The notes under the pieces were generated by a model, which was given only the letters and a program-made list of their open reading frames with translations, was not told where the DNA came from and made no database searches. Source: an uncultured Pirellulaceae bacterium (GTDB lineage Bacteria > Planctomycetota > Planctomycetia > Pirellulales > Pirellulaceae). Taken from it: 19,992 nt of DNA. The position numbers and the translations under genes are program-made. Position 1 is the first letter of the stretch. The number at the start of each line of letters is the position of its first letter. The DNA is taken from positions 1 to 19,992 of the forward strand of contig CAMYKF010000381.1 of NCBI GenBank assembly GCA_947258905.1. The letters run 5' to 3'. Of the stretch, positions 8,016 to 16,078 are shown one piece after another.

Positions 8016-8414
8016 ATGGCAATATTACTCGCCCAACAGACCACTCTCGTGGTCGTAGCACTGTTGTTGTTATTGATCATCCTGCTAACGTTCATTGGCA
8101 TCGGGCTGATGTTTTTTCGGCCGTGGCTGCGAGCTTTCATGAGTGGCTGTCCCATTTCATTGATTCAAATCGCAGGCATGCGATTGAGAAAGGTTGACCC
8201 TAACGAGATCAGTCGCCCTGGAATTGCCGCGACACACGGAGGGCATCCCGTTTCCTGGCGAGAACTGGAACAGGCTTACCTTCAGGGCGTCGACCTGGAG
8301 AAAGTTACGACGGCTTACGTGACAGCGCGGGAACGCGGCGACAATTTCACCTTTGAAGAACTGGTTGATGCGGAACGGGAATCGCGACTGGAAGCAATGC
8401 TTTTGAGACACTAG
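8016..8414 (+). CDS. FloA-like N-terminal module only (short membrane protein)
   Basis: A 132-residue protein with one strong membrane segment (about 10-34) and a soluble tail that resembles the start of bacterial flotillin FloA (UPF0365): FFRPWLRAFMSGCPISLIQI, then MRLRKVDP (55-62), then a helical stretch, LEQAYLQGVDLEKVTTAYV, and FEELVDAERESRLEA. In FloA these correspond to the membrane hairpin, MRLRxVxP, LExxYLxGG and FExxxAxDLAGRDVLEA. Full FloA is about 330 residues and continues into the SPFH core and oligomerisation region; here a TAG stop comes just after the RLEA match. The DNA downstream does not encode the missing part in any frame, so this is either a genuine short paralogue or an old truncation. 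It may join or modulate FloA assemblies in the membrane (inference). The preceding sequence is AT-rich, with only a weak GAG before the ATG. Confidence 0.8.
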   Translation: MAILLAQQTTLVVVALLLLLIILLTFIGIGLMFFRPWLRAFMSGCPISLIQIAGMRLRKVDPNEISRPGIAATHGGHPVSWRELEQAYLQGVDLEKVTTAYVTARERGDNFTFEELVDAERESRLEAMLLRH

Positions 8415-8858
8415 CCAGCGTCGTTGCCGTTCGGCCTGCCGGCGCAAAAAAGTGACGTCCGCGCAAAAAAACTGGCGTCCGTTTCGGTAAAAACCAAACG
8501 CACGCCATGGAGGATGAAACTGTTTGACTAATGCTTCAGGGGACCAGTCCTGTGGATTGGTGAACCGGCCTCCTATGCAGTCGCCTTTGGTGGATCTTGC
8601 ATCACTGCCCTCCGATTCGTTGAGAACTCGGACGAGACAGGTGGTTGTCTCATCGCTTCAATAATATCACGAATTTGCGATCCGTCGAAATGAATTTGCG
8701 TGCCAAACCGAAAAGAACTGAAATGGAATCGGCAAAATTCGGCTGCTGTCGAATAGCTAAAATTTAAGGTGCTGATTCGGCTATTGTTGCTGCGTGATTC
8801 GAAAAGATGCGCGTTGGATGTGAAAAGAAAAGCCAAAGCGCATCCGTATGGGCAAGCG
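8415..8858. other. Gene-free AT-rich region with a short tandem repeat
   Basis: No convincing gene lies in this 444-base stretch. Just after the FloA-like stop are two adjacent repeats, GCGCAAAAAAGTGACGTCC (8442-8460) and GCGCAAAAAAACTGGCGTCC (8461-8480). A hairpin, ACCAGTCC-TGT-GGATTGGT with one G-T pair, spans 8543-8561, and a second, GAGACA-GGTGGT-TGTCTC, spans 8634-8651; neither has a T-run. From about 8650 to 8850 the DNA is visibly richer in A and T than its flanks. A minus-strand open frame of 102 codons (8573-8881) overlaps the end of the DHS-like gene and matches nothing I recognise. Confidence 0.5.
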
Positions 8859-9836
8859 CTAATCCCCCAAAACGTAGGCAAACACCAGCGGTGCCACGAT
8901 CGAAGCGTCGGAATTTATCATGAAACGGGGCGCATCAACGTCCAGCTTGTACCACGTGATCTTTTCGTTGGGGACGGCGCCAGAATAAGAACCGTAAGAA
9001 GTGGTGGAATCGGAGATCTGGGCAAAGTACTGCCAAAACCGGTGTTGTTTCTGCAAATCCTGCAAGATGAGCGGGACGGCACAGATTGCAAAGTCGCCTG
9101 CGATCCCGCCGCCAATCTGAAAGAAGCCGATGCCGCGTCCGGTGTCGTGTTCCATGTACCATTCGACCAGGTGCTGCATTTGTTCGGTGCCGCTGCGAAT
9201 GGCGGTGTGCGCTGCAATGGTTCCATCAATTACCCGCGCCGCAAAAATATTGCCCAGGGTGGAATCTTCAAAGCCTGGTGAATACACCGGGATGTTTTTT
9301 TGCCATGCGGCGTACAGCCATGAGTGCGCAGGCGAAGTCTGAAAATGCGGTTGCAGGACCTGCTTTTCAAACAACTGATAAAACACTTCGCACGGGAATA
9401 GACTTTCATTGCGTTCGGCCAGCCCGCTGCAAATTTGAATGAAGGGGTCTTCGATGTGCCGAATCACTGTTTCAGGAATGCAGGTATCGGTCACCCGGTT
9501 GAAGCCGTCGTTGCGCAGCAGCAGTTCGTCCTGGGGGGACAGGTCACGATACCCGGGCAACATGCAATACTCGTTGTGGGCCACGAGATTAAACACGTCT
9601 TCTTCCAGATTGGCCGCCGTGCAGGAAATGGCATGGACCTTGTCCTGACGGATCATCTCGGCCAGTGAGATGCCCAGTTCAGCGGTGCTCATGGCTCCCG
9701 CCAGGGCCACCAGCATACGGCCGCCTTCGCTGGCAAAGATACGCCATGCTGAAGCGGCTTCGAGAGTTTCACGCGCATTGAAGTGGCGAAAGTGAGTTTC
9801 CATCCATTCAGAGATGCTTCGTGTGTTGTCACCCAT
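8859..9836 (-). CDS. Deoxyhypusine-synthase-like protein (bacterial DHS-like)
   Basis: A 325-residue cytoplasmic protein of the deoxyhypusine synthase family, which uses NAD and spermidine to transfer an aminobutyl group to a lysine. Family features: AISCTAANLEEDVFN near residue 70-85 (NAD site), IPVYSPGFEDSTLG (human DHS has a similar IPVFSPALTDGS-type motif), IGGGIAGDF around Gly242-244, GSYSGAVPNEKITWYK, and DASIVAPLV at the end. Lys297 in WYKL aligns with the catalytic lysine in WGKI of human DHS. Where eukaryotic DHS has KHH after GGG, this protein has AGDF, which marks the bacterial DHS-like subgroup. Bacteria lack eIF5A; some relatives make homospermidine, others are uncharacterised, so the substrate is open. 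The ATG start has no Shine-Dalgarno. It is divergent from an exported protein across a 222-base gap. No other polyamine gene is nearby. Confidence 0.9.
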   Translation of the reverse strand: MGDNTRSISEWMETHFRHFNARETLEAASAWRIFASEGGRMLVALAGAMSTAELGISLAEMIRQDKVHAISCTAANLEEDVFNLVAHNEYCMLPGYRDLSPQDELLLRNDGFNRVTDTCIPETVIRHIEDPFIQICSGLAERNESLFPCEVFYQLFEKQVLQPHFQTSPAHSWLYAAWQKNIPVYSPGFEDSTLGNIFAARVIDGTIAAHTAIRSGTEQMQHLVEWYMEHDTGRGIGFFQIGGGIAGDFAICAVPLILQDLQKQHRFWQYFAQISDSTTSYGSYSGAVPNEKITWYKLDVDAPRFMINSDASIVAPLVFAYVLGD

Positions 9837-10058
9837 AACCGTGTTTCAAAAAAATTCGGATTGCTTGTCAAAAGATGGAATTTATGGGAATTGTGATGCG
9901 CGCAGGAGCCCCCTCGTGGCACGACATGCAAGTTAAAAGAGATGGTTCAAAACTGCCAATTGTCATAAACTTGAGGATCGAGGCGTTCGCATCCAGAACC
10001 CCGCTGATGGCGTAAGTCAGCCGAGTCGAATCAATATCACCTATGGGAGCCCCTGTCC

Positions 10059-11087
10059 ATGTACCGCTATTTCTCTGCGACCCTGCTCGCAGTCGTTGCC
10101 TGCCTTTTGATGTGCCCCGATTGCCTTGCGCAATCCATGCCCAACGAGAAACAGGCCGAAGTCGCCTTTCAGATCGATATGGAGCGTATGCGCGGCACGC
10201 CCATGTACGACATGATGTCGTCCAACATCGAGCAGTTGCAGGCACAATCCGGCATGTCCGCCGATTTTGACTGGAACGACGTCAACAGGGTGTTTGGTGC
10301 GATGAGTCTGCCCGAAAGCGTTGCGGAATTCGAGGAAATGCAAGGCGGCGACGTTCTGAATCTGGACATGTTTGTTCGGGTGCAGTTCGTGGACTCCGCC
10401 GCAGCCGAAGAAATGATGGCCGAAATCCGCGAGAAGGGAGTGGAAACGGATATTGGCGGCAAGACCTTTTATCGTCCGCCGGCCGAAGATGACGTGCCCG
10501 AGAATCTGATGGTCACGATGATCGATGACAAGACCGTGGAAATGGGTACCGAAGACTATTTGACGGGCGGCACCGGTCCCGGCTTGTTCGCCGCCGGACT
10601 GGCGACGGCCTGGGACAGCATGCCCGAGGACGCCATTCGCATCGCCGTCGATATCGACAGCGCACGTAGCCTGATTGACGAAGCCATCGATATGGCCAAA
10701 CAACAGGCCGAAGGCGCACCCATGGTCGGTCCCATCATGGATCTGGCGAAAAAAGCCAATGACATGCGGCTGAGCATGGATTTCAAGGACGGCAACCTGC
10801 TGACATTTGGCGCCACCAGCGTAGACGAAGAAACTGCCGAAGACCTCCGCTCCGGACTCGATGGATTGCTGGGCGTGGCCAAATTCAGCAGCGGGCAGGC
10901 GGTTAAAACTCTGCGCGAGCAGGACGAGCAACTGGCCAATGTCCTGTCGCAAATTCTCGATGCCCTGACGGCCACGCGTGATGGTGATCAGGTGCAGGTG
11001 GTGATTCCGCGACCCGATGGCTTTGAAGAAGCCCTGGGCAAGCTGATGATGATGAGCGGCATGGGTGGCAGCGACTTCCAGCCTTGA
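10059..11087 (+). CDS. Exported protein of unknown function
   Basis: I do not recognise a family. The product has 342 residues and a clear signal peptide (MYRYFSATLLAVVACLLMC, cleavage probably after CLAQS). The mature part is acidic and rich in Asp, Glu and Met, with alternating strands and helices: AFQIDMERMRGTPMYDMM, LNLDMFVRVQFVDSAAAEEM, FYRPPAEDDVPENLMVTMID, and DAIRIAVDIDSARSLIDEA followed by SMDFKDGNLLTFGATSVD. The pattern of strand, then amphipathic helix, suggests two similar alpha/beta halves, as in several large planctomycete exported families. The C-terminus ends in a Met/Gly-rich tail. GGGAG (10045-10049), nine bases before the ATG, supports the start. A rho-independent terminator lies about 130 bases downstream. 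The function is unknown. Confidence 0.75.
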   Translation: MYRYFSATLLAVVACLLMCPDCLAQSMPNEKQAEVAFQIDMERMRGTPMYDMMSSNIEQLQAQSGMSADFDWNDVNRVFGAMSLPESVAEFEEMQGGDVLNLDMFVRVQFVDSAAAEEMMAEIREKGVETDIGGKTFYRPPAEDDVPENLMVTMIDDKTVEMGTEDYLTGGTGPGLFAAGLATAWDSMPEDAIRIAVDIDSARSLIDEAIDMAKQQAEGAPMVGPIMDLAKKANDMRLSMDFKDGNLLTFGATSVDEETAEDLRSGLDGLLGVAKFSSGQAVKTLREQDEQLANVLSQILDALTATRDGDQVQVVIPRPDGFEEALGKLMMMSGMGGSDFQP

Positions 11088-11112
11088 TCACGCAGCCCCC
11101 TGACAGGCAATG

Positions 11113-11190
11113 CAGGATGGCTCTCCAGAGCTCAGGATGGCTCTCCAGAGCCGTCGAATATGAAATGCAGGGTGCGACGGCTTTGAAAAG
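11113..11190. repeat. Direct repeat pair and related hairpin (type C)
   Basis: CAGGATGGCTCTCCAGAGC occurs twice at a 20-base spacing (11113-11131 and 11133-11151). Each copy folds on itself through GGCTCT/AGAGC(C). Shortly after comes a longer imperfect hairpin, GTGCGACGGCTT-TGAA-AAGCCATCGTAC (about 11173-11200), whose two mismatches are both compatible with G-U pairs; its GACGGCT/AGCCATC core is related to the direct repeats. The elements lie between the exported-protein stop and its terminator, so they would be in the 3' end of that transcript. Confidence 0.65.
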
Positions 11191-11214
11191 CCATCGTACG
11201 ACTCAAAGACAACC

Positions 11215-11249
11215 ACCCGCGAACGGTTTTTTCGATCGCGGGTTTTTTT
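11215..11249 (+). terminator. Rho-independent terminator after the exported protein
   Basis: An 8-bp GC-rich stem, ACCCGCGA (11215-11222) with TCGCGGGT (11236-11243), closes a 13-base loop and runs directly into seven T residues (11243-11249). It would end the transcript of the gene stopping at 11087. The rest of the gap to 11520 (271 bases) has no convincing open frame or motif; it presumably holds the promoter of the next gene. Confidence 0.75.
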
Positions 11250-11520
11250 GTTGCCCTGTTGCCTGTTGCACAATCGCCACAGCGTTGCCGAACGGACCAT
11301 ATCCAATGGCCCTTGATGCAAAATGACAACAGGATGGAAATCGTGCAGGCCCAAAAAACGCGGTTTTACCGGATTACTGCCATGCAATCGGGAAAGCAAC
11401 CGCAATGGCACCCGGCTTGCATCGTCTGTTGGCTGTTAACCGGTGATGCAGTCGGGCGCAACGTCGCGGCGCAAGTCGCATCATCCATCAAAACGTTACA
11501 AGTGAGAAAGTTCTCGTTTC

Positions 11521-12366
11521 ATGCACGCAACTCAATTGGCCGAGATTGCCGGTTGGCTGTCTATTTGTTCCGAAGTATTTACGCGTGGCGGCATCGCGGC
11601 GGATGCCAATCAGGCCATGCGTTACTGGGCCGCCTCCAAATGCCGCCTGCAACGCTGGCAGGCCGCTCTGAAAGTGTTTGAAGAGGATTTTGAGAATCCC
11701 TGCGAGATGCACGACCCGTGGCATGCCATCGAAGTGGTGCTGCAGGAAATTCTCATCGCCGAGTTGCTCACCCGCGTCTGGACAGTCGTTCTGATCCAGC
11801 ACGACCGCATCGTCAATCACTACGACATGCAAAGCATTGGTCACAGCGTGTTTATCGGGCACCTTGAAGCACGCAATCGTGCCATGCGGCTGATCATGCA
11901 TAACCGCCCCTCGAACGCGCGGGCCTACGACCGACTGGAGGAGTTGCGACGTCGCATGGAACGCTGGACCGATCTGTTGTTGAGCCGTGTTTCCGATCTG
12001 GAACTGGCAACCCAGTTTGGTTTCGATGAACATCGCATCCGCGACTTTGCTGCCGACCGGCATCTGGAAGATCATCAGCGACGGCAGCAGACCGGGCATT
12101 TGTTGCTGGCGTCCCTCAGCGCGGGAGTGCGTCGCGACGTCATGGAATATACCGCCAACCCCGACCTTAACCGCGAAATCGCAGCGGGCGTGCTGGCCTG
12201 TTTTCCCGCCGACCGATTCGATTCCACCGGCTTGCCTAAATCGATCATGCTGTTGCAGATGGAACAAGTGCAGAACGATACCCACCAGATGGTGCAATCC
12301 CTGATCGACGATGAAGAACAGGCCGCTGGCCGAATACGGCCGCGCAGCCCCGAGTCGGGCGGGTAG
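11521..12366 (+). CDS. Helical cytoplasmic protein of unknown function
   Basis: I do not recognise a family. The 281-residue product has no signal peptide and no clear membrane segment and appears almost wholly alpha-helical. The N-terminal half is rich in Trp, His and Glu (ANQAMRYWAASKCRLQRWQ, EMHDPWHAIEVVLQEILIAE, then QHDRIVNHYDMQSIGHSVF), a spread of His and Glu that could suit a helical bundle with metal ligands, although no standard ferritin ExxH pair is obvious. The middle is highly charged (YDRLEELRRRMERWTDLLLS). The C-terminus is disordered-looking (GRIRPRSPESGG). The start at 11521 is the first ATG of the frame; there is no Shine-Dalgarno, and a small GAGAA-AG-TTCTC inverted repeat lies just before it. 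Codon use resembles its neighbours and the frame is long, so I take it as a real gene. It is convergent with the methyltransferase. Confidence 0.7.
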   Translation: MHATQLAEIAGWLSICSEVFTRGGIAADANQAMRYWAASKCRLQRWQAALKVFEEDFENPCEMHDPWHAIEVVLQEILIAELLTRVWTVVLIQHDRIVNHYDMQSIGHSVFIGHLEARNRAMRLIMHNRPSNARAYDRLEELRRRMERWTDLLLSRVSDLELATQFGFDEHRIRDFAADRHLEDHQRRQQTGHLLLASLSAGVRRDVMEYTANPDLNREIAAGVLACFPADRFDSTGLPKSIMLLQMEQVQNDTHQMVQSLIDDEEQAAGRIRPRSPESGG

Positions 12367-12418
12367 CAGCCCACCGCAATTCTGCTTGAATGACAGACAG
12401 GATGCCCGCTCCCCGCAT

Positions 12419-13417
12419 TTACGGCTTGCAGGCCAGCACCAGACCGTGCGTGCAGGGTGTGACGGGCAGATCGGTGAACTGGATGTCAACGAATCCGGCT
12501 TCCTCCAGCAACGGCTTCAGTTCACGCAAGGTAACCATGCCGTGACCGGTACCGGCCAGCAATTGCAACTCGTACAGACTGAGGTTAACCTCACCACGCT
12601 CCTGACCCGGAAAATGATCGATCAACACGATCTCTCCGCCGGCAACCAGAGTTCGCGCGGCCGTCGCCAGAACTTTTTTCAACTCTTCCCGTTCCAGCAC
12701 ATGCACTCGATCGGCCATCAACACCATGTCGAAGGTGGCATCGTGCCCAGGCAACGACAAATCGTCGGATTCAATCATCTCGACGCGTGATTCCGCTTTC
12801 AGGCTGTCGACCGTCGTGCGTGCCCGGGCCAGCCCGGCCGCGTCATCGACCAGTTTGACCAGGCACCCGGGGTCACGATGGGCAATCGTCATGCTGAAGA
12901 TCGCCGAACCACAACCGAGATCCAGTAAATGCAGTGACTTGCGCTGCGTGCCCGCGCCCAGTGCCTCGGCGGCCTTGATCGCAATGCCGGTGGCGGTCCA
13001 TGAGATCTGATTCTGCACAAACTGAAATCTCTGCCGCCGTTTTTCCTCGCGCTGTTGCTGCTCGAATGCCGGCTCCTCTGCTTCGCCTTCGGCCAGTTTC
13101 AAAGCGGATTCCAGCTGCGTCCATTGCTCAAACATGACGGCCCACAAACCGCGCGGGATCATGCGGCCTGCCTGCGACAGCGCAAAGTACTCGTCGTAGC
13201 TCTCAACCAGTCCGGTTTCCTGCAATACCCGCATCAGCGGACCGGTGCCGGCTTCCTGCAATCCACAATGCCCGGCAATCTCGGCCACCGTCTTTTGGCC
13301 CTCGCCCAGTAAATCGATCACGCCCAGTCGCAAGGCGACGTTCAGGGCGGCGGTACCGGCAGGCTGACCTGCCAGCTCGAAAAACTGTTCAATCGTCCTG
13401 ATCTGGCTCTCTGACAT
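12419..13417 (-). CDS. SAM-dependent methyltransferase with dimerisation domain (O-methyltransferase type)
   Basis: From the ATG at 13417 the product has 332 residues. The N-terminal part (about 8-90) is a winged-helix dimerisation domain (FFELAGQPAGTAALNVALRL, TVAEIAGHCGL, LMRVLQETGLVE), as in plant-type and polyketide O-methyltransferases. The C-terminal Rossmann domain has the SAM motif LLDLGCGS (164-171), a following acidic strand (VKLVDD), FDMVLMADRVHVL, and GGEIVLIDHFPGQE. The substrate is unknown; no biosynthetic cluster surrounds it. A longer form from 13483 is open, but those extra 22 residues are basic and not family-like, and would overlap the divergent gene's leader, so I prefer MSESQIRTIEQF. 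It is divergent from the propeller-cytochrome gene (130 bases) and convergent with the helical unknown. Confidence 0.88.
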   Translation of the reverse strand: MSESQIRTIEQFFELAGQPAGTAALNVALRLGVIDLLGEGQKTVAEIAGHCGLQEAGTGPLMRVLQETGLVESYDEYFALSQAGRMIPRGLWAVMFEQWTQLESALKLAEGEAEEPAFEQQQREEKRRQRFQFVQNQISWTATGIAIKAAEALGAGTQRKSLHLLDLGCGSAIFSMTIAHRDPGCLVKLVDDAAGLARARTTVDSLKAESRVEMIESDDLSLPGHDATFDMVLMADRVHVLEREELKKVLATAARTLVAGGEIVLIDHFPGQERGEVNLSLYELQLLAGTGHGMVTLRELKPLLEEAGFVDIQFTDLPVTPCTHGLVLACKP

Positions 13418-13547
13418 GGTGCATCCAATCCTGATTTTGCCGGCGACGCCAATGGCTCGTTTACTATCGCGCCGTCGAGCCATTGATTACCATGGATCGA
13501 TTCTACAACAAACACGCCGGAAAAAAGAAACACCGGAGCCTGCTCGA

Positions 13548-16031
13548 ATGAAATCTCATCCAGCACAACAGTTGCCACACAGATTCCAGCCAGCCCGGTT
13601 CGTTGCACTGTGCTGGACCATCGGCGCACTCCTACCGGCCCTGACCGTGCAGGCGCAGTCCAGCGTGCCCCCGGTCGATTCGCTAGTGGTGCCCGACGGG
13701 TTTCGGGCCGAACTGGTTTACGAGGTGCCCGATGAGTATGGTTCATGGGTGAGTATGACCACGTCGCCCGATGGTCTGATCACTTGCGATCAATACGGAC
13801 AGTTGTATCGCGTGCGACCCGGCGCGACAGCGGCTGAAACCAGCGTTTCCAAAATCGAAGTCGAACTGGGCAACGCCCAGGGTCTGTTGTGGGCCTTTGG
13901 CAGCCTGTACGTGGTGGCCCATCAAAACAACAACCGGCCGGCCGGACTGTATCGTGTTCGGGATACCGACGCGGATGGCGAACTGGACGACGCCGAACTG
14001 TTGCGGGAATTTCAGGGCGGTGGTGAGCACGGTCCCCACGCTGTGATTCTCGGCCCCGATGCGGAATCCTTGTATGTGTGCGCGGGCAATCATACTCGAC
14101 TGCCCGACATCCAGTCGTCGCGGGTCCCGCGGCACTGGCAGGAAGACAACTTGCTGGAGCGGATCTGGGATCCCGGCGGGCATGCGGTAGGCATCATGGC
14201 GCCCGGCGGCTGGATCTGCAAAACGGATCCCGACGGCAAGGACTTTGAGCTGGTCAGCATCGGTTTTCGTAATCAGTACGATATCGCTTTTGATACCAAC
14301 GGCGAGTTGTTTACGTACGATGCCGACATGGAATGGGATATTGGTACGCCCTGGTACCGGCCCACCCGGGTTTGCCATGTGACATCGGGAAGCGAATTCG
14401 GCTGGCGTGGCGGCGACGCCAAATGGCCGGTTTACTATCCCGACAGCGTTCCGCCCGTGATTGATATTGGTCCGGGCTCACCCACAGGCATCGTGTTTGG
14501 AATTGGCACCGACTTCGCACCCGGGTACCAGCAAGCCCTGTACATCGCCGACTGGAGTTTTGGCTTTATCTTTGCCGTGCATCTCAAACCCGACGGAGCC
14601 AGCTGGACCGCCGAAAAGGAACTGTTTTGTTCGGCACCCGCACTGCAGGTTACCGATATGATTGTGCACGACCGGGCACTGTATTTCGCGATCGGCGGAC
14701 GACGCACCCGGTCAGCGGTTTACCGCATCAAGGCCATTGAGCCCACACAAGAGTTGTTGATCCACTCTGATCTGACTGCCGACCAGCGGTTAAGACGTGG
14801 ACTGGAATTTGCCGAAAACGAGGACCTGGATCGTGCGTGGAAACAGTTGTCTCACGCCGACCGCTCGATTCGATTCGCGGCGCGCAACGTCCTTGAACGG
14901 ACACCGGTCGGCCAGTGGCAAGACAGAGCGCTTGCCGAAACCAGCACGACAGCCGTTCTCGAATCCTTGCTGGCGCTGTGCCGGTCGGCAGTTCCGGATG
15001 CAGTACTTCAGAACCGGATACTGGAGTCCATTCGGGCCAACCTGGATTGGAACCAGCTTTCGGAGCAACAACGGCTGCATTTTCTCAGAGTCTGTGGTTT
15101 GTTGATGATGCGGCTCACGCCCGAAGCAGGTAACTCGTCCGTCGCGGAATCAATTAACCAGATGTTGGCGGCGCACTATCCAACCGATTCCGTGCCCGTC
15201 AACCGCGAGCTGTGCCGGTTGCTGGTGGCCTCCGGTGCAGAGACAGTCGTGGAAAAAACGATGCGTTTACTGGATGAAGCACCGACCCAGGAAGAACAGA
15301 TTCACTATGTCGTTTGCCTGCGACTGGCCGACAACGGCTGGACGCCCGAGCTGCGACAGAAGTACCTGCAGTGGTTTGTCAGGTCGGCCGTGTTCCAGGG
15401 CGGCAAGTCATTTGCCGGATATTTGCGTCAGGCTCGCACTGATTTTATTGAACGTCTGCCGGATGAGGAAAAGACCGCGCTGGCTTCGCTGATCGAAACC
15501 AACATGGTCGAACAGGACCCGTACGCCATGCTGCAGGCGCGGACTGCGGTTCAGGACTGGACCATGGATGATCTGCTGCCAGTCTTGAAACAGGCCGGCA
15601 TGGACCAGCGTAATCTGGAAAACGGCAAGCAGGTGTTCGCTACTGCGCAGTGCTACAAATGTCATCAGTTCGCCGGCAGCGGGGGCATTGTGGGACCCGA
15701 CCTGACCGGCCTGTCACGCCGCTACACCGACGAGTACGTACTGGAAACACTGATCGAACCGCACAAACAGATTTCGGATCAATACCAGGCCACGGTGTTT
15801 GAAATGGAAGACGGGCGGCTGGTCGTGGGACGCGTCGCCAATCTCAACAACGACAATTACCTGGTGCAGACCGACATGATCGCGCCGGGAGAATTGACGG
15901 CCATCAATCGCAATGAGATCGTCTCAAGTCGCCCCAGCAAGATCTCACCGATGCCCGACGATTTGCTGAATACATTTACTTCCGACGACATCCTTGATTT
16001 GCTGGCCTACCTGAGATCGGCACCGCGGTAA
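13548..16031 (+). CDS. Exported beta-propeller / c-type cytochrome fusion (PVC heme-binding type)
   Basis: From the ATG at 13548 the product has 827 residues. A signal peptide ends near VQA-QS (residue 36). Residues about 45-395 form a glucose/sorbosone-dehydrogenase-like propeller (PDGFRAELVYEVP, TTSPDGLITCDQYGQLYRV, GGEHGPHAVILGPD, FRNQYDIAFDTNGELFTYD, YFAIGGRRTRSAVYRI). A helical, repeat-like middle follows (about 405-690). The C-terminal domain (about 690-826) is the planctomycete/verrucomicrobial heme domain: CYKCH (Cys702, Cys705, His706), GIVGPDLTGLSRRYTDEYVL, and Met802 in SPMP as probable axial ligand. Such fusions are thought to oxidise sugars or other substrates in the envelope and pass electrons to heme; the substrate is unknown. 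The longer frame from 13416 has a basic, non-signal leader and overlaps the divergent gene, whereas GGAG nine bases before 13548 and an immediate signal peptide support this start. Confidence 0.92.
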   Translation: MKSHPAQQLPHRFQPARFVALCWTIGALLPALTVQAQSSVPPVDSLVVPDGFRAELVYEVPDEYGSWVSMTTSPDGLITCDQYGQLYRVRPGATAAETSVSKIEVELGNAQGLLWAFGSLYVVAHQNNNRPAGLYRVRDTDADGELDDAELLREFQGGGEHGPHAVILGPDAESLYVCAGNHTRLPDIQSSRVPRHWQEDNLLERIWDPGGHAVGIMAPGGWICKTDPDGKDFELVSIGFRNQYDIAFDTNGELFTYDADMEWDIGTPWYRPTRVCHVTSGSEFGWRGGDAKWPVYYPDSVPPVIDIGPGSPTGIVFGIGTDFAPGYQQALYIADWSFGFIFAVHLKPDGASWTAEKELFCSAPALQVTDMIVHDRALYFAIGGRRTRSAVYRIKAIEPTQELLIHSDLTADQRLRRGLEFAENEDLDRAWKQLSHADRSIRFAARNVLERTPVGQWQDRALAETSTTAVLESLLALCRSAVPDAVLQNRILESIRANLDWNQLSEQQRLHFLRVCGLLMMRLTPEAGNSSVAESINQMLAAHYPTDSVPVNRELCRLLVASGAETVVEKTMRLLDEAPTQEEQIHYVVCLRLADNGWTPELRQKYLQWFVRSAVFQGGKSFAGYLRQARTDFIERLPDEEKTALASLIETNMVEQDPYAMLQARTAVQDWTMDDLLPVLKQAGMDQRNLENGKQVFATAQCYKCHQFAGSGGIVGPDLTGLSRRYTDEYVLETLIEPHKQISDQYQATVFEMEDGRLVVGRVANLNNDNYLVQTDMIAPGELTAINRNEIVSSRPSKISPMPDDLLNTFTSDDILDLLAYLRSAPR

Positions 16032-16078
16032 TTTGCGCCCGGGTCAGAGTTACCGGCTTCTCGCCCGCGAAGACCCGG

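Noticed and set aside
8573..8881. Minus-strand open frame of 102 codons in the AT-rich spacer
   Set aside because: It overlaps the end of the DHS-like gene, has no Shine-Dalgarno and no recognisable domain; kept only as part of the description of the spacer.
10041..10952. Minus-strand open frame of 303 codons
   Set aside because: Antisense to the exported protein, which has a signal peptide, a Shine-Dalgarno and a matching terminator; the His-rich antisense translation is typical of a shadow frame.
11488..12489. Minus-strand open frame of 333 codons
   Set aside because: It covers the helical unknown in antisense and runs into the methyltransferase end; no start context or domain supports it. 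This is the least certain rejection, since the sense protein is also unassigned.
13743..14378. Minus-strand open frame of 211 codons
   Set aside because: Antisense to the propeller domain of the cytochrome fusion, no recognisable motif.
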